Shown here piece by piece: positions 35,120-43,458 of a stretch of 64,000 bases of DNA. Source of the stretch: Paractinoplanes polyasparticus. Lineage in GTDB: Bacteria > Actinomycetota > Actinomycetes > Mycobacteriales > Micromonosporaceae. Made by a program: the position numbers and the translations under genes. Position 1 is the first letter of the stretch; every line of letters starts with the position of its first letter. The notes beneath the pieces were generated by a model. That model made no database searches. It was not told the origin of the DNA and saw only the letters and a program-made list of their open reading frames with translations. Location: the NCBI RefSeq assembly GCF_019710575.1, contig NZ_JAHWFK010000059.1, positions 1 to 64,000 on the forward strand, given 5' to 3'.

Positions 35120-36346
35120 TCAGCGCCTCGCCGTGGCGTCGGCTGAGGTCGGCGTGACCCGTTCGAACCGCACCCGGTTCAGCCATCCCGGGTAGTCGCT
35201 GAGCACGTAGAGCTCGCCGTGCACGTCGGCGGCGAACGCGGTCGGCTGGGTGGGGAAGGTGCCGATCGTGGCGGACTCGTAGCCGCCCCCGGGCTTGGGG
35301 CGCACGGCGAACGCCTGGGTCGAGCAGTAGTCGCTCGCGACGTACGTGCCTCGTGCCTCAGGGGTCCGGGATCCCCGGTACACCACGCCGCCGGTCACCG
35401 AGCAGCCTTCGGTCATGTAGTGCTCGTACTCGAAGACCGGATCGACGTACCGCACGCCGGGCCGGCACTGCGCCGGGTCGAACACCGGGGTGCCCTCTCG
35501 GCACGACCAGCCGAGATTCGACCCGCCCTGCCAGGGACGGATGTGGTTGACCTCCTCGACCAGGCCCTGGCCGACGTCGCCGATCCACAGCGAGTTGTCG
35601 ATGTCGATGGAGAACTTCCACGGGTTGCGCAGTCCGTAGAGCCAGATTTCCGGCCGGGCGCCCGGCGTGCGTACGAACGGGTTGCCGGCGGGCGAGCAGT
35701 AGGGCTTCGCCCCGCAGGCGCGGTTGACGTCGATCCGCACGATCTTGCCGAGCAGGGTGCCGAGGTCCTGGCCGGCCTTGAACGGGTCGTTCGCGTGGCC
35801 GCCGTCGCCGGTGGACCAGTAGAGGTAGCCGTCCCGGCCGAACGCCACCTGCCCGCCGTTGTGGTTGCCGTATTCGGCGTGTTCCTGGGTGAGCAGCACC
35901 TGTAGCCGTTCCGGGGCGTTGATGGGCAGCCGGGCCACGGTCAGCGCGCCGGCCGGCAGGCTCGTGTACGACACGTACAGCATGCCGGTTCGCGCGAAGT
36001 TCGGCGCCGGCGTGATCCCGAGCAGGCCGCGCTCGTTGTCGGACGTGTCGATCCGGGCGGTCAGATCGAGCACCGGGTCGGCCGCCAAGCCGGTGTCGGG
36101 ATGGTAGGCGCGGACGGTTCCGTCCTTCTCCGCGATCAGCATCCGGCCGTCCGGCAGTCCGGTGATGGCGATCGGACGCCGCAGACCGGAAGCCACCTGT
36201 TCGGACACGACGGTGAGTTCGGCCAGTGGCGCCGCACGGGTGGGGGACGCGCCGGCCGCCGACACCGGGTGCGACAGCGGCGCGGACAGGACCGATGCGA
36301 GCAGGCCGGCCAGCACGGCGACCGTACGACTACGCCCTTGCGACAT
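35120..36346 (-). CDS. Secreted PQQ-type glucose/sorbosone dehydrogenase
   Basis: 408 aa. Signal peptide (VAVLAGLLASVLSAPLSHPV, SAAGA), then a six-bladed beta-propeller of the GSDH family: GLRRPIAITGLPDGRMLIAE, ERGLLGITPAPNF, GNHNGGQVAFGRDGYLYWST, LYGLRNPWKFS, IGDVGQGLVEEVN. The HNGG histidine is the expected catalytic residue. Such enzymes oxidise aldoses using PQQ, outside the membrane. ATG 36346 has GAGGAG 7 bp upstream. The CebR-like box at 36386-36397 lies 40 bp before the start, suggesting control by cello-oligosaccharides. Confidence 0.9.
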   Translation of the reverse strand: MSQGRSRTVAVLAGLLASVLSAPLSHPVSAAGASPTRAAPLAELTVVSEQVASGLRRPIAITGLPDGRMLIAEKDGTVRAYHPDTGLAADPVLDLTARIDTSDNERGLLGITPAPNFARTGMLYVSYTSLPAGALTVARLPINAPERLQVLLTQEHAEYGNHNGGQVAFGRDGYLYWSTGDGGHANDPFKAGQDLGTLLGKIVRIDVNRACGAKPYCSPAGNPFVRTPGARPEIWLYGLRNPWKFSIDIDNSLWIGDVGQGLVEEVNHIRPWQGGSNLGWSCREGTPVFDPAQCRPGVRYVDPVFEYEHYMTEGCSVTGGVVYRGSRTPEARGTYVASDYCSTQAFAVRPKPGGGYESATIGTFPTQPTAFAADVHGELYVLSDYPGWLNRVRFERVTPTSADATARR

Positions 36347-36385
36347 GTTCGGCTCCTCGAGCAGAGTGGCGGACGGGGATGATCC

Positions 36386-36397
36386 GGGAGCGCTCCC
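36386..36397. promoter_or_regulatory. CebR-like operator (GGGAGCGCTCCC)
   Basis: Perfect 12-bp palindrome. With its flanks (C...A) it matches 13 of 14 positions of the Streptomyces CebR box TGGGAGCGCTCCCA, bound by the LacI-family cellobiose repressor. It lies between the divergent sugar dehydrogenase (start 36346) and small exported protein (start 36488) and could control either. Confidence 0.75.
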
Positions 36398-36487
36398 ACA
36401 TTACATCGATGACTGGCAATGAAAGAAGGGTCGTCCACTTTTCCGGCCGGCTGGCAGCGCTGGCGCCGCCCCCGTAGCGTGCACCTC

Positions 36488-36889
36488 ATGTCCGGGGAGC
36501 GCGCGTCGCGCACGGCATGGTGGCGTCGGTGGGCGGGCCTGCCGGCCGTCGTCGCGCTGCTCTTCGCCACCTCGGTGGTCGCCGCGACCCCGCAGACGGC
36601 GCAGGCATCCGGTCCGGTCCGGGCGCCGTCGGTGCTTCAGGTCGTCATCGCGTCGGCCCCGCACGCCATGGGGCAACGGCCGGATCTCCGGGCCGTCGAC
36701 CACGGTGGACAGGATCGTGTCGCCCCGGATCTGACCGCGCTCGCTTGGCTGTCGGAGCAGACCGGCGCCAGGGCCCCCACGTGGTGGCACCTGCGACACG
36801 ACGGCGACGGGCGCCTCGCGCAGGCGGGCCGGGAGGCCCATCAGGTCAGGGGACCGCCAGGACGGCGTGCAGCAGACGCCCTGTCCTGA
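36488..36889 (+). CDS. Small exported protein of unknown function
   Basis: 133 aa. An N-terminal signal peptide or anchor (LPAVVALLFATSVVA) is followed by ~100 residues with no family I recognise. Third codon positions are strongly G/C, supporting real coding. ATG 36488 puts the hydrophobic stretch in the right place; ATG 36419 in the same frame would add an atypical 23-residue leader. It precedes secDF on the same strand by 61 bp and may be co-transcribed with it. Confidence 0.6.
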   Translation: MSGERASRTAWWRRWAGLPAVVALLFATSVVAATPQTAQASGPVRAPSVLQVVIASAPHAMGQRPDLRAVDHGGQDRVAPDLTALAWLSEQTGARAPTWWHLRHDGDGRLAQAGREAHQVRGPPGRRAADALS

Positions 36890-36950
36890 CCCCGGCGCCG
36901 CCGCCGGCCCCCGCCGTGCCGCGCGCCACCCTGCCCTAGGAGAACTCATC

Positions 36951-39185
36951 GTGTCGCGCGCTACTGCCGTGCGCGCATTTCTTGCCCTTGTCGTGCTCGT
37001 CGTGTCCGGGTGGCTCGTCGCCACCCGGCCGGCGCGGCTCGGGCTCGATCTGCGTGGTGGAACCCAAATCGTGTTGCAGACCCGGGACGGCGACCAGAGC
37101 CGGGCCGACGCCGTCACCACCGACCAGGCCATGGAGGTGCTGCGCCGGCGGGTCGACCAGCTCGGCGTCAGCGAGCCGACGCTCGTCCGTTCCGGCGAGC
37201 GTCGGATCATCGTGGAACTGCCTGGTGTCACCGACCCCCGGGAGGCCGCCGAGGTCATCGGCCGCACCGCTCAGCTGTCTTTCCGGCCGGTGCTCACAGC
37301 GGCCGGCTCCGGGTCCGCGAAGCCGCCGGCCGGCGGGCTCGCGGTGCCCGACGAGACGGGCAGTCCCGTGCTGCTGGGACCGGCCGCACTGTCCGGCCGG
37401 CAGATCGACGGCGCTCAAGCCACCATCGAGCCGCCGGCCGGCTGGCAGGTCGCGGTCGACTTCACCGGCGACGGCGCCCGGGACTGGCAACGGCTGACCG
37501 CCCGGGCCGCCTGCTCGCCACCGGGTGACCCGGGACGCCGGGTGGCGATCCTGCTCGACGGCGAGGTGGTCTCGTCCCCGCAGGTCAGTCCGGAGGCGAC
37601 GTGCGAGATCGGATTCGCCGGCCCGGCCATGCGGATCACCGGCTCCTTCACCGCGGACGACGCCCGCGACCTGGCCCTGCTGATCCGGGCCGGGGCGCTG
37701 CCCGTTCCGGTCGACGTCATCCAGCAGCAGGTGGTCGGTCCCAGCCTCGGGAAGCAGGCGATCGACGACTCGGCCCGGGCGGCGCTGCTCGGCGCGTTCG
37801 CCATGATCCTGTTCATCGTCGCGGTGTACCGCCTGGTCGGTGCGCTGGCGGCGGTCGCGCTGGTGGCCTACGGGCTGGTCTCCTACGCGGTCCTGCTGGC
37901 GATCGGCGCCACCCTGACGCTGCCCGGGCTGGCCGGGTTCGTGCTGGCGATCGGGATGGCGGTCGATGCGAACGTCCTGGTGTTCGAGCGGGCCCGGGAG
38001 GAGTACACGGCTAAGCCGTCCCTGCGTACCGCCATCCGGGACGGCTTCAGCCGGGCCTGGTCGGCGATCGCGGACTCCAACGTCACCACCCTGGTGGCCG
38101 CGGCGCTGCTGTTCCTGCTGGCGTCCGGTCCGGTACGCGGCTTCGGCATCACCCTCGGCATCGGCGTGCTGGTCTCCATGTTCACCGCGCTGGTCCTCAC
38201 CCGGCTCCCGGCCGAGGCGCTGCTGCGGCGACGGTGGCTGGCCGTCAGGCCTCGCTGGAGCGGCCTTGCCCACCAGGGCTGGGTGCGGCGGACCATCATC
38301 GCCCGTGACCCGGACCTGATGGGCCGCCGCCGATGGTGGCTGGTCGTCTCGGCGGCGGCGGTGCTGCTCGCCTTCGCCGGTGTCGCCACCCGCGGCGTGG
38401 ACCTCGGGGTGGAGTTCGTCGGTGGCCGGCTGGTCGAATACACGACCAGCCGGCCCCTGTCGACCGAGGCGGCCCGGGAGGCAGTGGCGGCTGCGGGCCT
38501 GGACCGGGGGATCGTCAGCGAGGCCGGTGCGGGCAACCTCTCGGTACGCGCCGGCTCGTTCGACGACGCCACGGAACAACGGGTACGCGACGCCCTGACC
38601 GCTCGCGGGGCCGGCGATGTGCAACGGCTCCGCGACGACAAGGTCGGGCCCAGCCTCGGCGCTGAGTTGCGCAACAAGGCGCTGCTGGCGCTGGGTATCG
38701 CGCTGACGGCGCAGCTGGCGTACCTGTCGCTGCGGTTCCCGTGGCGCTGGGGCGCCGCGGCCGTGCTCGCGATGGTCCACGACGTGGTCATTCTCGTCGG
38801 GGTGTTCGCCTGGCTCGGCAAGCCCGTCGACGGGGTGTTCCTGGCGGCGCTGCTGACCGTCGTCGGGTACTCGGTCAACGACTCCGTGGTGGTCTTCGAC
38901 CGGATCCGGGAACTGGTCCGCGGCCAGGGCAGCACGAGTCCCCGGCTGCGCACACCGTTCCCCGGGCTGGCGAACGCGGCGTGCCTCCAGACCATCCCGC
39001 GGACGGTCAACACCGGGCTCGGGGCGGTTTTCATCCTGGCCGCCCTGGCCGTGCTGGGCGGGCCGTCACTGGTGGACTTCGCGATCGCCCTGCTGATCGG
39101 GATCCTGGTGGGCACGTACTCGTCGGTGTTCCTGGCGACGCCACTCGCCATCGCCTTCAAGCCGGGAGCCGCCCGGTCCCGCTGA
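36951..39185 (+). CDS. secDF: Fused SecD-SecF protein translocase subunit
   Basis: 744 aa. The SecD half begins with a membrane helix and LGLDLRGGTQIVLQ, then the P1 periplasmic region and five helices (VGPSLGKQAIDDSARAALLG, GFVLAIGMAVDANVLVFERA). The SecF half starts near residue 460 (GVDLGVEFVGGRLVEYT) and carries VVGYSVNDSVVVFDRIRE and the helices after it. SecDF uses the proton gradient to pull exported proteins out of SecYEG. GTG 36951 has AGGAG at 36938-36942. The usual yajC, ruvB or relA neighbours are absent, so this is probably an accessory copy beside the housekeeping secD/secF. Confidence 0.93.
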   Translation: MSRATAVRAFLALVVLVVSGWLVATRPARLGLDLRGGTQIVLQTRDGDQSRADAVTTDQAMEVLRRRVDQLGVSEPTLVRSGERRIIVELPGVTDPREAAEVIGRTAQLSFRPVLTAAGSGSAKPPAGGLAVPDETGSPVLLGPAALSGRQIDGAQATIEPPAGWQVAVDFTGDGARDWQRLTARAACSPPGDPGRRVAILLDGEVVSSPQVSPEATCEIGFAGPAMRITGSFTADDARDLALLIRAGALPVPVDVIQQQVVGPSLGKQAIDDSARAALLGAFAMILFIVAVYRLVGALAAVALVAYGLVSYAVLLAIGATLTLPGLAGFVLAIGMAVDANVLVFERAREEYTAKPSLRTAIRDGFSRAWSAIADSNVTTLVAAALLFLLASGPVRGFGITLGIGVLVSMFTALVLTRLPAEALLRRRWLAVRPRWSGLAHQGWVRRTIIARDPDLMGRRRWWLVVSAAAVLLAFAGVATRGVDLGVEFVGGRLVEYTTSRPLSTEAAREAVAAAGLDRGIVSEAGAGNLSVRAGSFDDATEQRVRDALTARGAGDVQRLRDDKVGPSLGAELRNKALLALGIALTAQLAYLSLRFPWRWGAAAVLAMVHDVVILVGVFAWLGKPVDGVFLAALLTVVGYSVNDSVVVFDRIRELVRGQGSTSPRLRTPFPGLANAACLQTIPRTVNTGLGAVFILAALAVLGGPSLVDFAIALLIGILVGTYSSVFLATPLAIAFKPGAARSR

Positions 39186-39192
39186 TCGTGAG

Positions 39193-39236
39193 CCCGGCTG
39201 CCACCCCGGCTTCGTGGGGTCCGGGTGGCGGCCGGG
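39193..39236 (+). terminator. Terminator after secDF
   Basis: A 14-bp stem with one G-U pair (39193-39206 with 39223-39236) and a 16-base loop begins 8 bp after the secDF stop. There is no T-run. Confidence 0.7.
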
Positions 39237-39296
39237 TCGTGCGTCAGCGCGCCGACAGCGAAAGTCGCGATCGCTCCCGGACGATGGTTAACCGCT

Positions 39297-39653
39297 TCAG
39301 GCGGCCCTGCTGCGACGCGCGAGGTCGCCCTCGACATGCCGCCCCGGATGCCCGTCGAACAACGTGCAGTCGCGGTCGTTGCGATCTTCGACGTGGGGCA
39401 CGCTCTTGGTCGGGCACCACGTGTAGGGGTTGATCTCGGAAGCGCTCAGGGTCCACTGGATCCACCACATGGTGGCCTCCACTTGCTGACCCAGAGCGGC
39501 GTGCGAGCCCTCGTGGCCGAGTTCGAGCTCGCATCCCAGCTCGGTCTGCACGCTCGGTGCGTCCGCCGGCAACCCGTCGAAGAACGCCAACTGGGCGGCG
39601 TCGAGCGTGATCCGGGCCGGGCAGTTCCTCAGGTCCTCGCTATCGATCGACAT
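39297..39653 (-). CDS. Small protein with two C-x-L-x2-G-H-x-G-x-H motifs
   Basis: 118 aa, no family recognised. Two copies of a Cys/His motif are spaced through it: CELELGHEGSH near residue 40 and CTLFDGHPGRH near residue 95, with a Trp-rich stretch between (TMWWIQWTL, YTWCPT). The spacing suggests metal binding, for example two zinc sites or one shared site. ATG 39653 has only a weak ribosome site. It converges on secDF across that gene's terminator. It may be a cytoplasmic regulatory or adaptor protein; this is only a guess from the motifs. Confidence 0.7.
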   Translation of the reverse strand: MSIDSEDLRNCPARITLDAAQLAFFDGLPADAPSVQTELGCELELGHEGSHAALGQQVEATMWWIQWTLSASEINPYTWCPTKSVPHVEDRNDRDCTLFDGHPGRHVEGDLARRSRAA

Positions 39654-39758
39654 GGATGCAAGTGTGCCCGCTCCGACACGTTCTTAACCGGTTAATGGCC
39701 CGAGTCGACGACCGAATCCGGCGCGCCTCGTCGTCATTGCATTTCCCTGGTACAGCGC

Positions 39759-39785
39759 TTGCGTCAGCCCGGGCGGGGCTAGCAT
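39759..39785 (+). promoter_or_regulatory. Possible promoter of the exopolysaccharide genes
   Basis: TTGCGT (39759-39764) and TAGCAT (39780-39785) lie about 95 bp before the aminotransferase start. The spacer of 15 bp is shorter than ideal, so this is tentative. The other bases of 39654-39878 show nothing further. Confidence 0.3.
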
Positions 39786-39878
39786 CGCAGATGAAGGGCT
39801 CGGCTGTGCCTCGTTAGCTCGAACATCCCCCCGCTGGTCCGGTCACGGTGTGGTATTGCCCGCGATGGGTGGTGGGGA

Positions 39879-41018
39879 ATGATCACGAGAAGTCGCACGA
39901 TTCCGCTGTCCGCGCCGGACGTCGGACGCCTGGAGCAGGAGTACGTCCTGGCGGCCCTACGCTCGGGTTGGGTCGCCCCGACCGGTCCTGACCTCGACCT
40001 GTTCGAGCGGGAGGTCGCCGACCGGGTGGGGGTGCCGCACGCGGTCGCCGTCAATTCGGGCACGGCCGCGTTGCACCTTGCCCTGCTCGGCATCGGCGCC
40101 GGCCCCGGCGATGTCGTCGTCGTGCCGACCCTGACGTTCGTGGCCTCGGCGAACGCGGTGGTCTACACCGGCGCGACGCCGGTCTTCGTCGACTGCGACG
40201 CGGCCACCGGCAACCTCGACGTCGACCTGCTCTCCGGCCTGCTCGCCGAACTGGACGGCGAGGGCGCTTCCGTACGGGCGGTGATGGCCGTCGACGTCTA
40301 CGGGAGCTGCGCCGATTACGACCGCATCCTCCCGTGCTGCGACCGGTGGGGCGTTCCGGTCGTCGAGGACGCCGCGGAGGCGCTCGGCGCCAGGCACCAC
40401 GGCCGGGCGGCCGGTTCCTTCGGTAAGGCAGCCGCGTTGTCCTTCAACGGCAATAAGATCATGACGACGTCGGGTGGTGGCATGCTGCTGACCGCCGATG
40501 ACGACCTGGTGCACCGGGCGCGGCCTCTGGCCAGCCAGGCCCGCCTGCCGGTGGAGCACTACGAACACGCCGACGTCGGCTACAACTACCGGTTGAGCAA
40601 CGTGCTGGCCGCGCTCGGGCGGGCCCAGCTGTGCCGGCTGGACGGGATGATCGAACGCCGCCGGGCCGTACGCGAGAGGTACGCCAAAGCGTTCGCCGGC
40701 GTCGACGGCGTGCGCCTGCTGGGCGAGGACCCGGCGGCGAACTGCTGGCTCACCACCATCGTCGTGGACCCGGAACGCAGCGGCTGGCGGGCTCGTGACC
40801 TGGCCGTGCACCTGGCGGTGCGAGGCGTGGAGACGCGGCCTGTCTTCAAGCCCATGCATCTGCAACCGGTGTTCGCGGGCGCCCGTGCCGCCCTGAACGG
40901 CGCGGCGGAGCGCCTCTTCCACAACGGCCTCACCCTGCCCAGCGGTTCTGCCCTCGAAGAGAACGAGATCCGGACCGTCCTGCACGACATCACGGAGTTC
41001 CTGGACGGTCGCCGGTGA
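39879..41018 (+). CDS. DegT/DnrJ/EryC1-type sugar aminotransferase
   Basis: 379 aa PLP enzyme that aminates nucleotide-linked 4-keto (or 3-keto) sugars. PLP residues are visible: Asp164 (VVEDAAEALGA) and Lys193 (LSFNGNKIMTT). NSGTAALHLAL and YNYRLSNVLAALGRAQL are typical of PglE/WecE-like enzymes. It opens a tightly packed operon; the next gene overlaps its stop (GTGA). With the CapD-like dehydratase at 48795 it would make a 4-amino-4,6-dideoxy sugar such as the bacillosamine precursor. The ATG has GGTGGGGA unusually close upstream. Confidence 0.93.
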   Translation: MITRSRTIPLSAPDVGRLEQEYVLAALRSGWVAPTGPDLDLFEREVADRVGVPHAVAVNSGTAALHLALLGIGAGPGDVVVVPTLTFVASANAVVYTGATPVFVDCDAATGNLDVDLLSGLLAELDGEGASVRAVMAVDVYGSCADYDRILPCCDRWGVPVVEDAAEALGARHHGRAAGSFGKAAALSFNGNKIMTTSGGGMLLTADDDLVHRARPLASQARLPVEHYEHADVGYNYRLSNVLAALGRAQLCRLDGMIERRRAVRERYAKAFAGVDGVRLLGEDPAANCWLTTIVVDPERSGWRARDLAVHLAVRGVETRPVFKPMHLQPVFAGARAALNGAAERLFHNGLTLPSGSALEENEIRTVLHDITEFLDGRR

Positions 41019-41659
41019 GCGTCGACCGCACGACCTCCGGTGCGGGCGGTTCCGTGGCCAAGCGGCTCACCGACCTCGGCGTGGCGTCGGTGGCGCTGGT
41101 GGTGGCCGCGCCGGTGCTGCTCGCGGCGGCCGCGGCGGTCGCCGTGTCGATGGGCCGGCCGGTCTGGTACAGCCAGGTCCGTACGGGCCGCGGGATGCGG
41201 CCGTTCCGCGTGTACAAGCTTCGTACCATGTCGGACGGGCGTGACGCCCACGGGAGGTTGCTGCCGGACTCCGAGCGGCTGACCGGGGTGGGGCGGTTCC
41301 TGCGACGGTCGAGCCTGGACGAGCTGCCCAGCTTGATCAACGTGATCCGGGGCGACCTGAGCCTGGTCGGTCCGCGTCCTCTGCTGCCCCGCTACGACCC
41401 GTGGTACACGGAGCGGGAACGGCTGCGCTTCACGGTCCGTCCGGGTATCACCGGGCTGGCCCAGGTCAGCGGGCGCAACATGCTGTCCTGGGACGATCGG
41501 CTGGAACTCGACGCTCGCTACGTGGACGCCTGGACGTACGGGCTGGATCTGCGCATCGTGGCGCGCACGGTGGGCAGACTGGTCTCCGGCGGTGGCGCCG
41601 TGCCCGATCCCGCCCGGTTGATGGCAGACCTCGACCAGGAACGGTCCGGGCGCGGATGA
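41015..41659 (+). CDS. Monotopic phosphoglycosyl transferase (PglC/WcaJ-like)
   Basis: 214 aa. One N-terminal hydrophobic re-entrant segment (VASVALVVAAPVLLAAAAAV) is followed by the catalytic core: RPVWYSQVRTGRGMRPFRVY, the Asp-Glu pair in SSLDELPSLINV, then RGDLSLVGPRP and RPGITGLAQVSGRN. It transfers a sugar-1-phosphate from a UDP-sugar to undecaprenyl phosphate, the first membrane step of polysaccharide assembly. The short form without the four-helix domain is that of PglC. GTG 41015 overlaps the upstream stop, and its own stop overlaps the next ATG. Confidence 0.92.
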   Translation: MSVDRTTSGAGGSVAKRLTDLGVASVALVVAAPVLLAAAAAVAVSMGRPVWYSQVRTGRGMRPFRVYKLRTMSDGRDAHGRLLPDSERLTGVGRFLRRSSLDELPSLINVIRGDLSLVGPRPLLPRYDPWYTERERLRFTVRPGITGLAQVSGRNMLSWDDRLELDARYVDAWTYGLDLRIVARTVGRLVSGGGAVPDPARLMADLDQERSGRG

Positions 41660-42396
41660 TGCCCGTGTGCGACCTCGACGGCGCGGATCCACGTGCGACG
41701 ACTCGCGCCGCGCAGTTGCTCGCCGCCAGCGTGCCGGATGAGGCCGCCGGGTTGGTGCCGTACACCCTGGCCGGCTATCACCGCTATCTGGCCGTGCTGC
41801 TGGGTCAGCCGCCCGCGATGCGCTCCGTTCTGGTTCGTGCGCTGATCAGGGACGGAATGCCGGTCGCGGTGGCGGACTGGCGTGTCCTGGCGGACACCCT
41901 GTTCCTCAACGGCATCTCGGTCGCCCACCGATGGCGTGGCCGTGGGTGGGGGAGCCGGCTGCTCGAGGACGGAACAGCGCTCGCCCGGAGCCTGGGACTA
42001 CCTCGCCTGGCGTTGGATGTGGCGGCGGCCAACGTGGCTGCCGTCGCCCTCTACCTCCGCAGCGGCTTCACCGTGACGACTGAATCCTCGTGGTGTCACG
42101 TTCCCGCCCGGGAAGCGGGGACCGCGGACGCCGTCGGCCGGCTCCTCGACTGGCCGGTGTTCTGCGCTCTGCGATCCGCCTACGGGTTCGCCGATCTCTC
42201 GCTGCGTGACCGGCACGGCGCGGTGCGGGTCGTCCGGGCGGTGGGGGACGCGCTCCGGCTCGATCCTGAGCTTCAGAAGTCCACTGTCTCGGTGGCCGGT
42301 CTCTGCGAGCTGACCGGCTGTCGGCGGGCGTACGTCGTCGGCGGCGCCTCCGCGTCGCCGTTCATCAGTTTCGTCCGGATGACCGCCACGGTCTGA
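41656..42396 (+). CDS. GNAT-family acetyltransferase
   Basis: 246 aa. The GNAT acetyl-CoA loop is SVAHRWRGRGWGSRLLEDG, followed by LGLPRLALDVAAANVAAVAL and YLRSGFTV. Position in the operon, between the phosphoglycosyl transferase and the FemAB-like protein, suggests N-acetylation of the amino sugar made by the DegT aminotransferase, as WecD (also a GNAT) does for a related sugar. The C-terminal ~90 residues are not recognisable. The start overlaps the previous stop (ATGA). Confidence 0.8.
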   Translation: MMPVCDLDGADPRATTRAAQLLAASVPDEAAGLVPYTLAGYHRYLAVLLGQPPAMRSVLVRALIRDGMPVAVADWRVLADTLFLNGISVAHRWRGRGWGSRLLEDGTALARSLGLPRLALDVAAANVAAVALYLRSGFTVTTESSWCHVPAREAGTADAVGRLLDWPVFCALRSAYGFADLSLRDRHGAVRVVRAVGDALRLDPELQKSTVSVAGLCELTGCRRAYVVGGASASPFISFVRMTATV

Positions 42397-42418
42397 GCAT
42401 GTCGAAGCGAGGGACCCG

Positions 42419-43450
42419 ATGGCCGAACTCCCGATGTTGACCGTGGAGGTCCTGGACGCCGGGACGGACGAGAAGCGTTGGCTGGAACTGTGGGAGGAGT
42501 GCGGACGGGAGCCCTTCGCCCATCCCGGCTACGGGCGGCTGTTCGCGCAGCCGGACGACCGGACCGTCGCCCTGGTGATGGACGGCCCGGACGGATCCGC
42601 CCTTCTCCCGTTGATTCTTCGCACCGTGCAGGACGGTGTTCATGACGCCATCTCGCCGTACGGCTACGGCGGTCCCTTCCTTTCGGCCGGCATGGATGCG
42701 GGCGTCGTCCTGGACGCCGTCTCTCAATGGGCACGTCGTGAGCATCTGTGCTCGGTCTTCCTGCGGCTGTCCCTGGGTCTGGATGTGGCGGCGAGGCCGG
42801 AGGTCGAGCAGGCTTCGTCGAATGTCGTGGTGGACCTGCGACGGCCGCCGGACGAGGTATGGCGAAACTACGAACACAAGGTCCGCAAGAACGTCAAGAA
42901 GGCGCTGCGAGCCGGGTGCCGCGTCGAGCGACATGACCTCCGTACGGATGCCGACCGCTTTCTCGAGGTTTACGCGGCCACCATGCGCCGGCGGGACGCT
43001 CCGGCCCGGTACCACTTCGACCGGGACTTCATCATGCGGCTGGCCGATGAGCTGGCCGGCTCCCACTCCACCTTCGTCACGCTCGATTCCCGGGGCCGGA
43101 CACTCAGCGCGGAGATCGTCCTGGAGAGTGACCGGTTCCTGTATTCGTACCTCGGCGGCACGCTGGCCGAGGCCTTTCCGATGTCGCCGAACGATCTGCT
43201 CAAGCATGAGATCGTCCGGTACGGTCAGGATTCGGGGCGCAGCGGTTTCGTGCTCGGCGGGGGATACCGCAGCGGCGACGGCATCTTCCGATACAAGCGG
43301 TCCTTCGACCCGGGTGGCGTCCAGCCCTTTCACGTCGCCAAGATCATCGGCGATCGCCGGCGTTATGCGGACCTGGTGGCCGCGCACGGCCGGGTACCGC
43401 TTTCGGACCAGCAGGGGCCGCCGTTCTTCCCCGCCTACCGCACTCCCTGA
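42419..43450 (+). CDS. FemAB-like GNAT (acetyltransferase-6) protein
   Basis: 343 aa with two tandem GNAT-like halves, as in FemX/FemAB and the polysaccharide-associated acetyltransferase-6 family: ISPYGYGGPFLSAG in the first half, then NYEHKVRKNVKKALRAGCRV, SAEIVLESDRFLYSYLGGTL and LLKHEIVRYGQDSGRSGFVL. Relatives in polysaccharide clusters are thought to attach an amino acid or acyl group to a sugar, or a residue to peptidoglycan. The exact acceptor is unknown. It is co-directional with its neighbours; the following glycosyltransferase starts 8 bp later. Confidence 0.83.
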   Translation: MAELPMLTVEVLDAGTDEKRWLELWEECGREPFAHPGYGRLFAQPDDRTVALVMDGPDGSALLPLILRTVQDGVHDAISPYGYGGPFLSAGMDAGVVLDAVSQWARREHLCSVFLRLSLGLDVAARPEVEQASSNVVVDLRRPPDEVWRNYEHKVRKNVKKALRAGCRVERHDLRTDADRFLEVYAATMRRRDAPARYHFDRDFIMRLADELAGSHSTFVTLDSRGRTLSAEIVLESDRFLYSYLGGTLAEAFPMSPNDLLKHEIVRYGQDSGRSGFVLGGGYRSGDGIFRYKRSFDPGGVQPFHVAKIIGDRRRYADLVAAHGRVPLSDQQGPPFFPAYRTP

Positions 43451-43458
43451 GAGAAACA

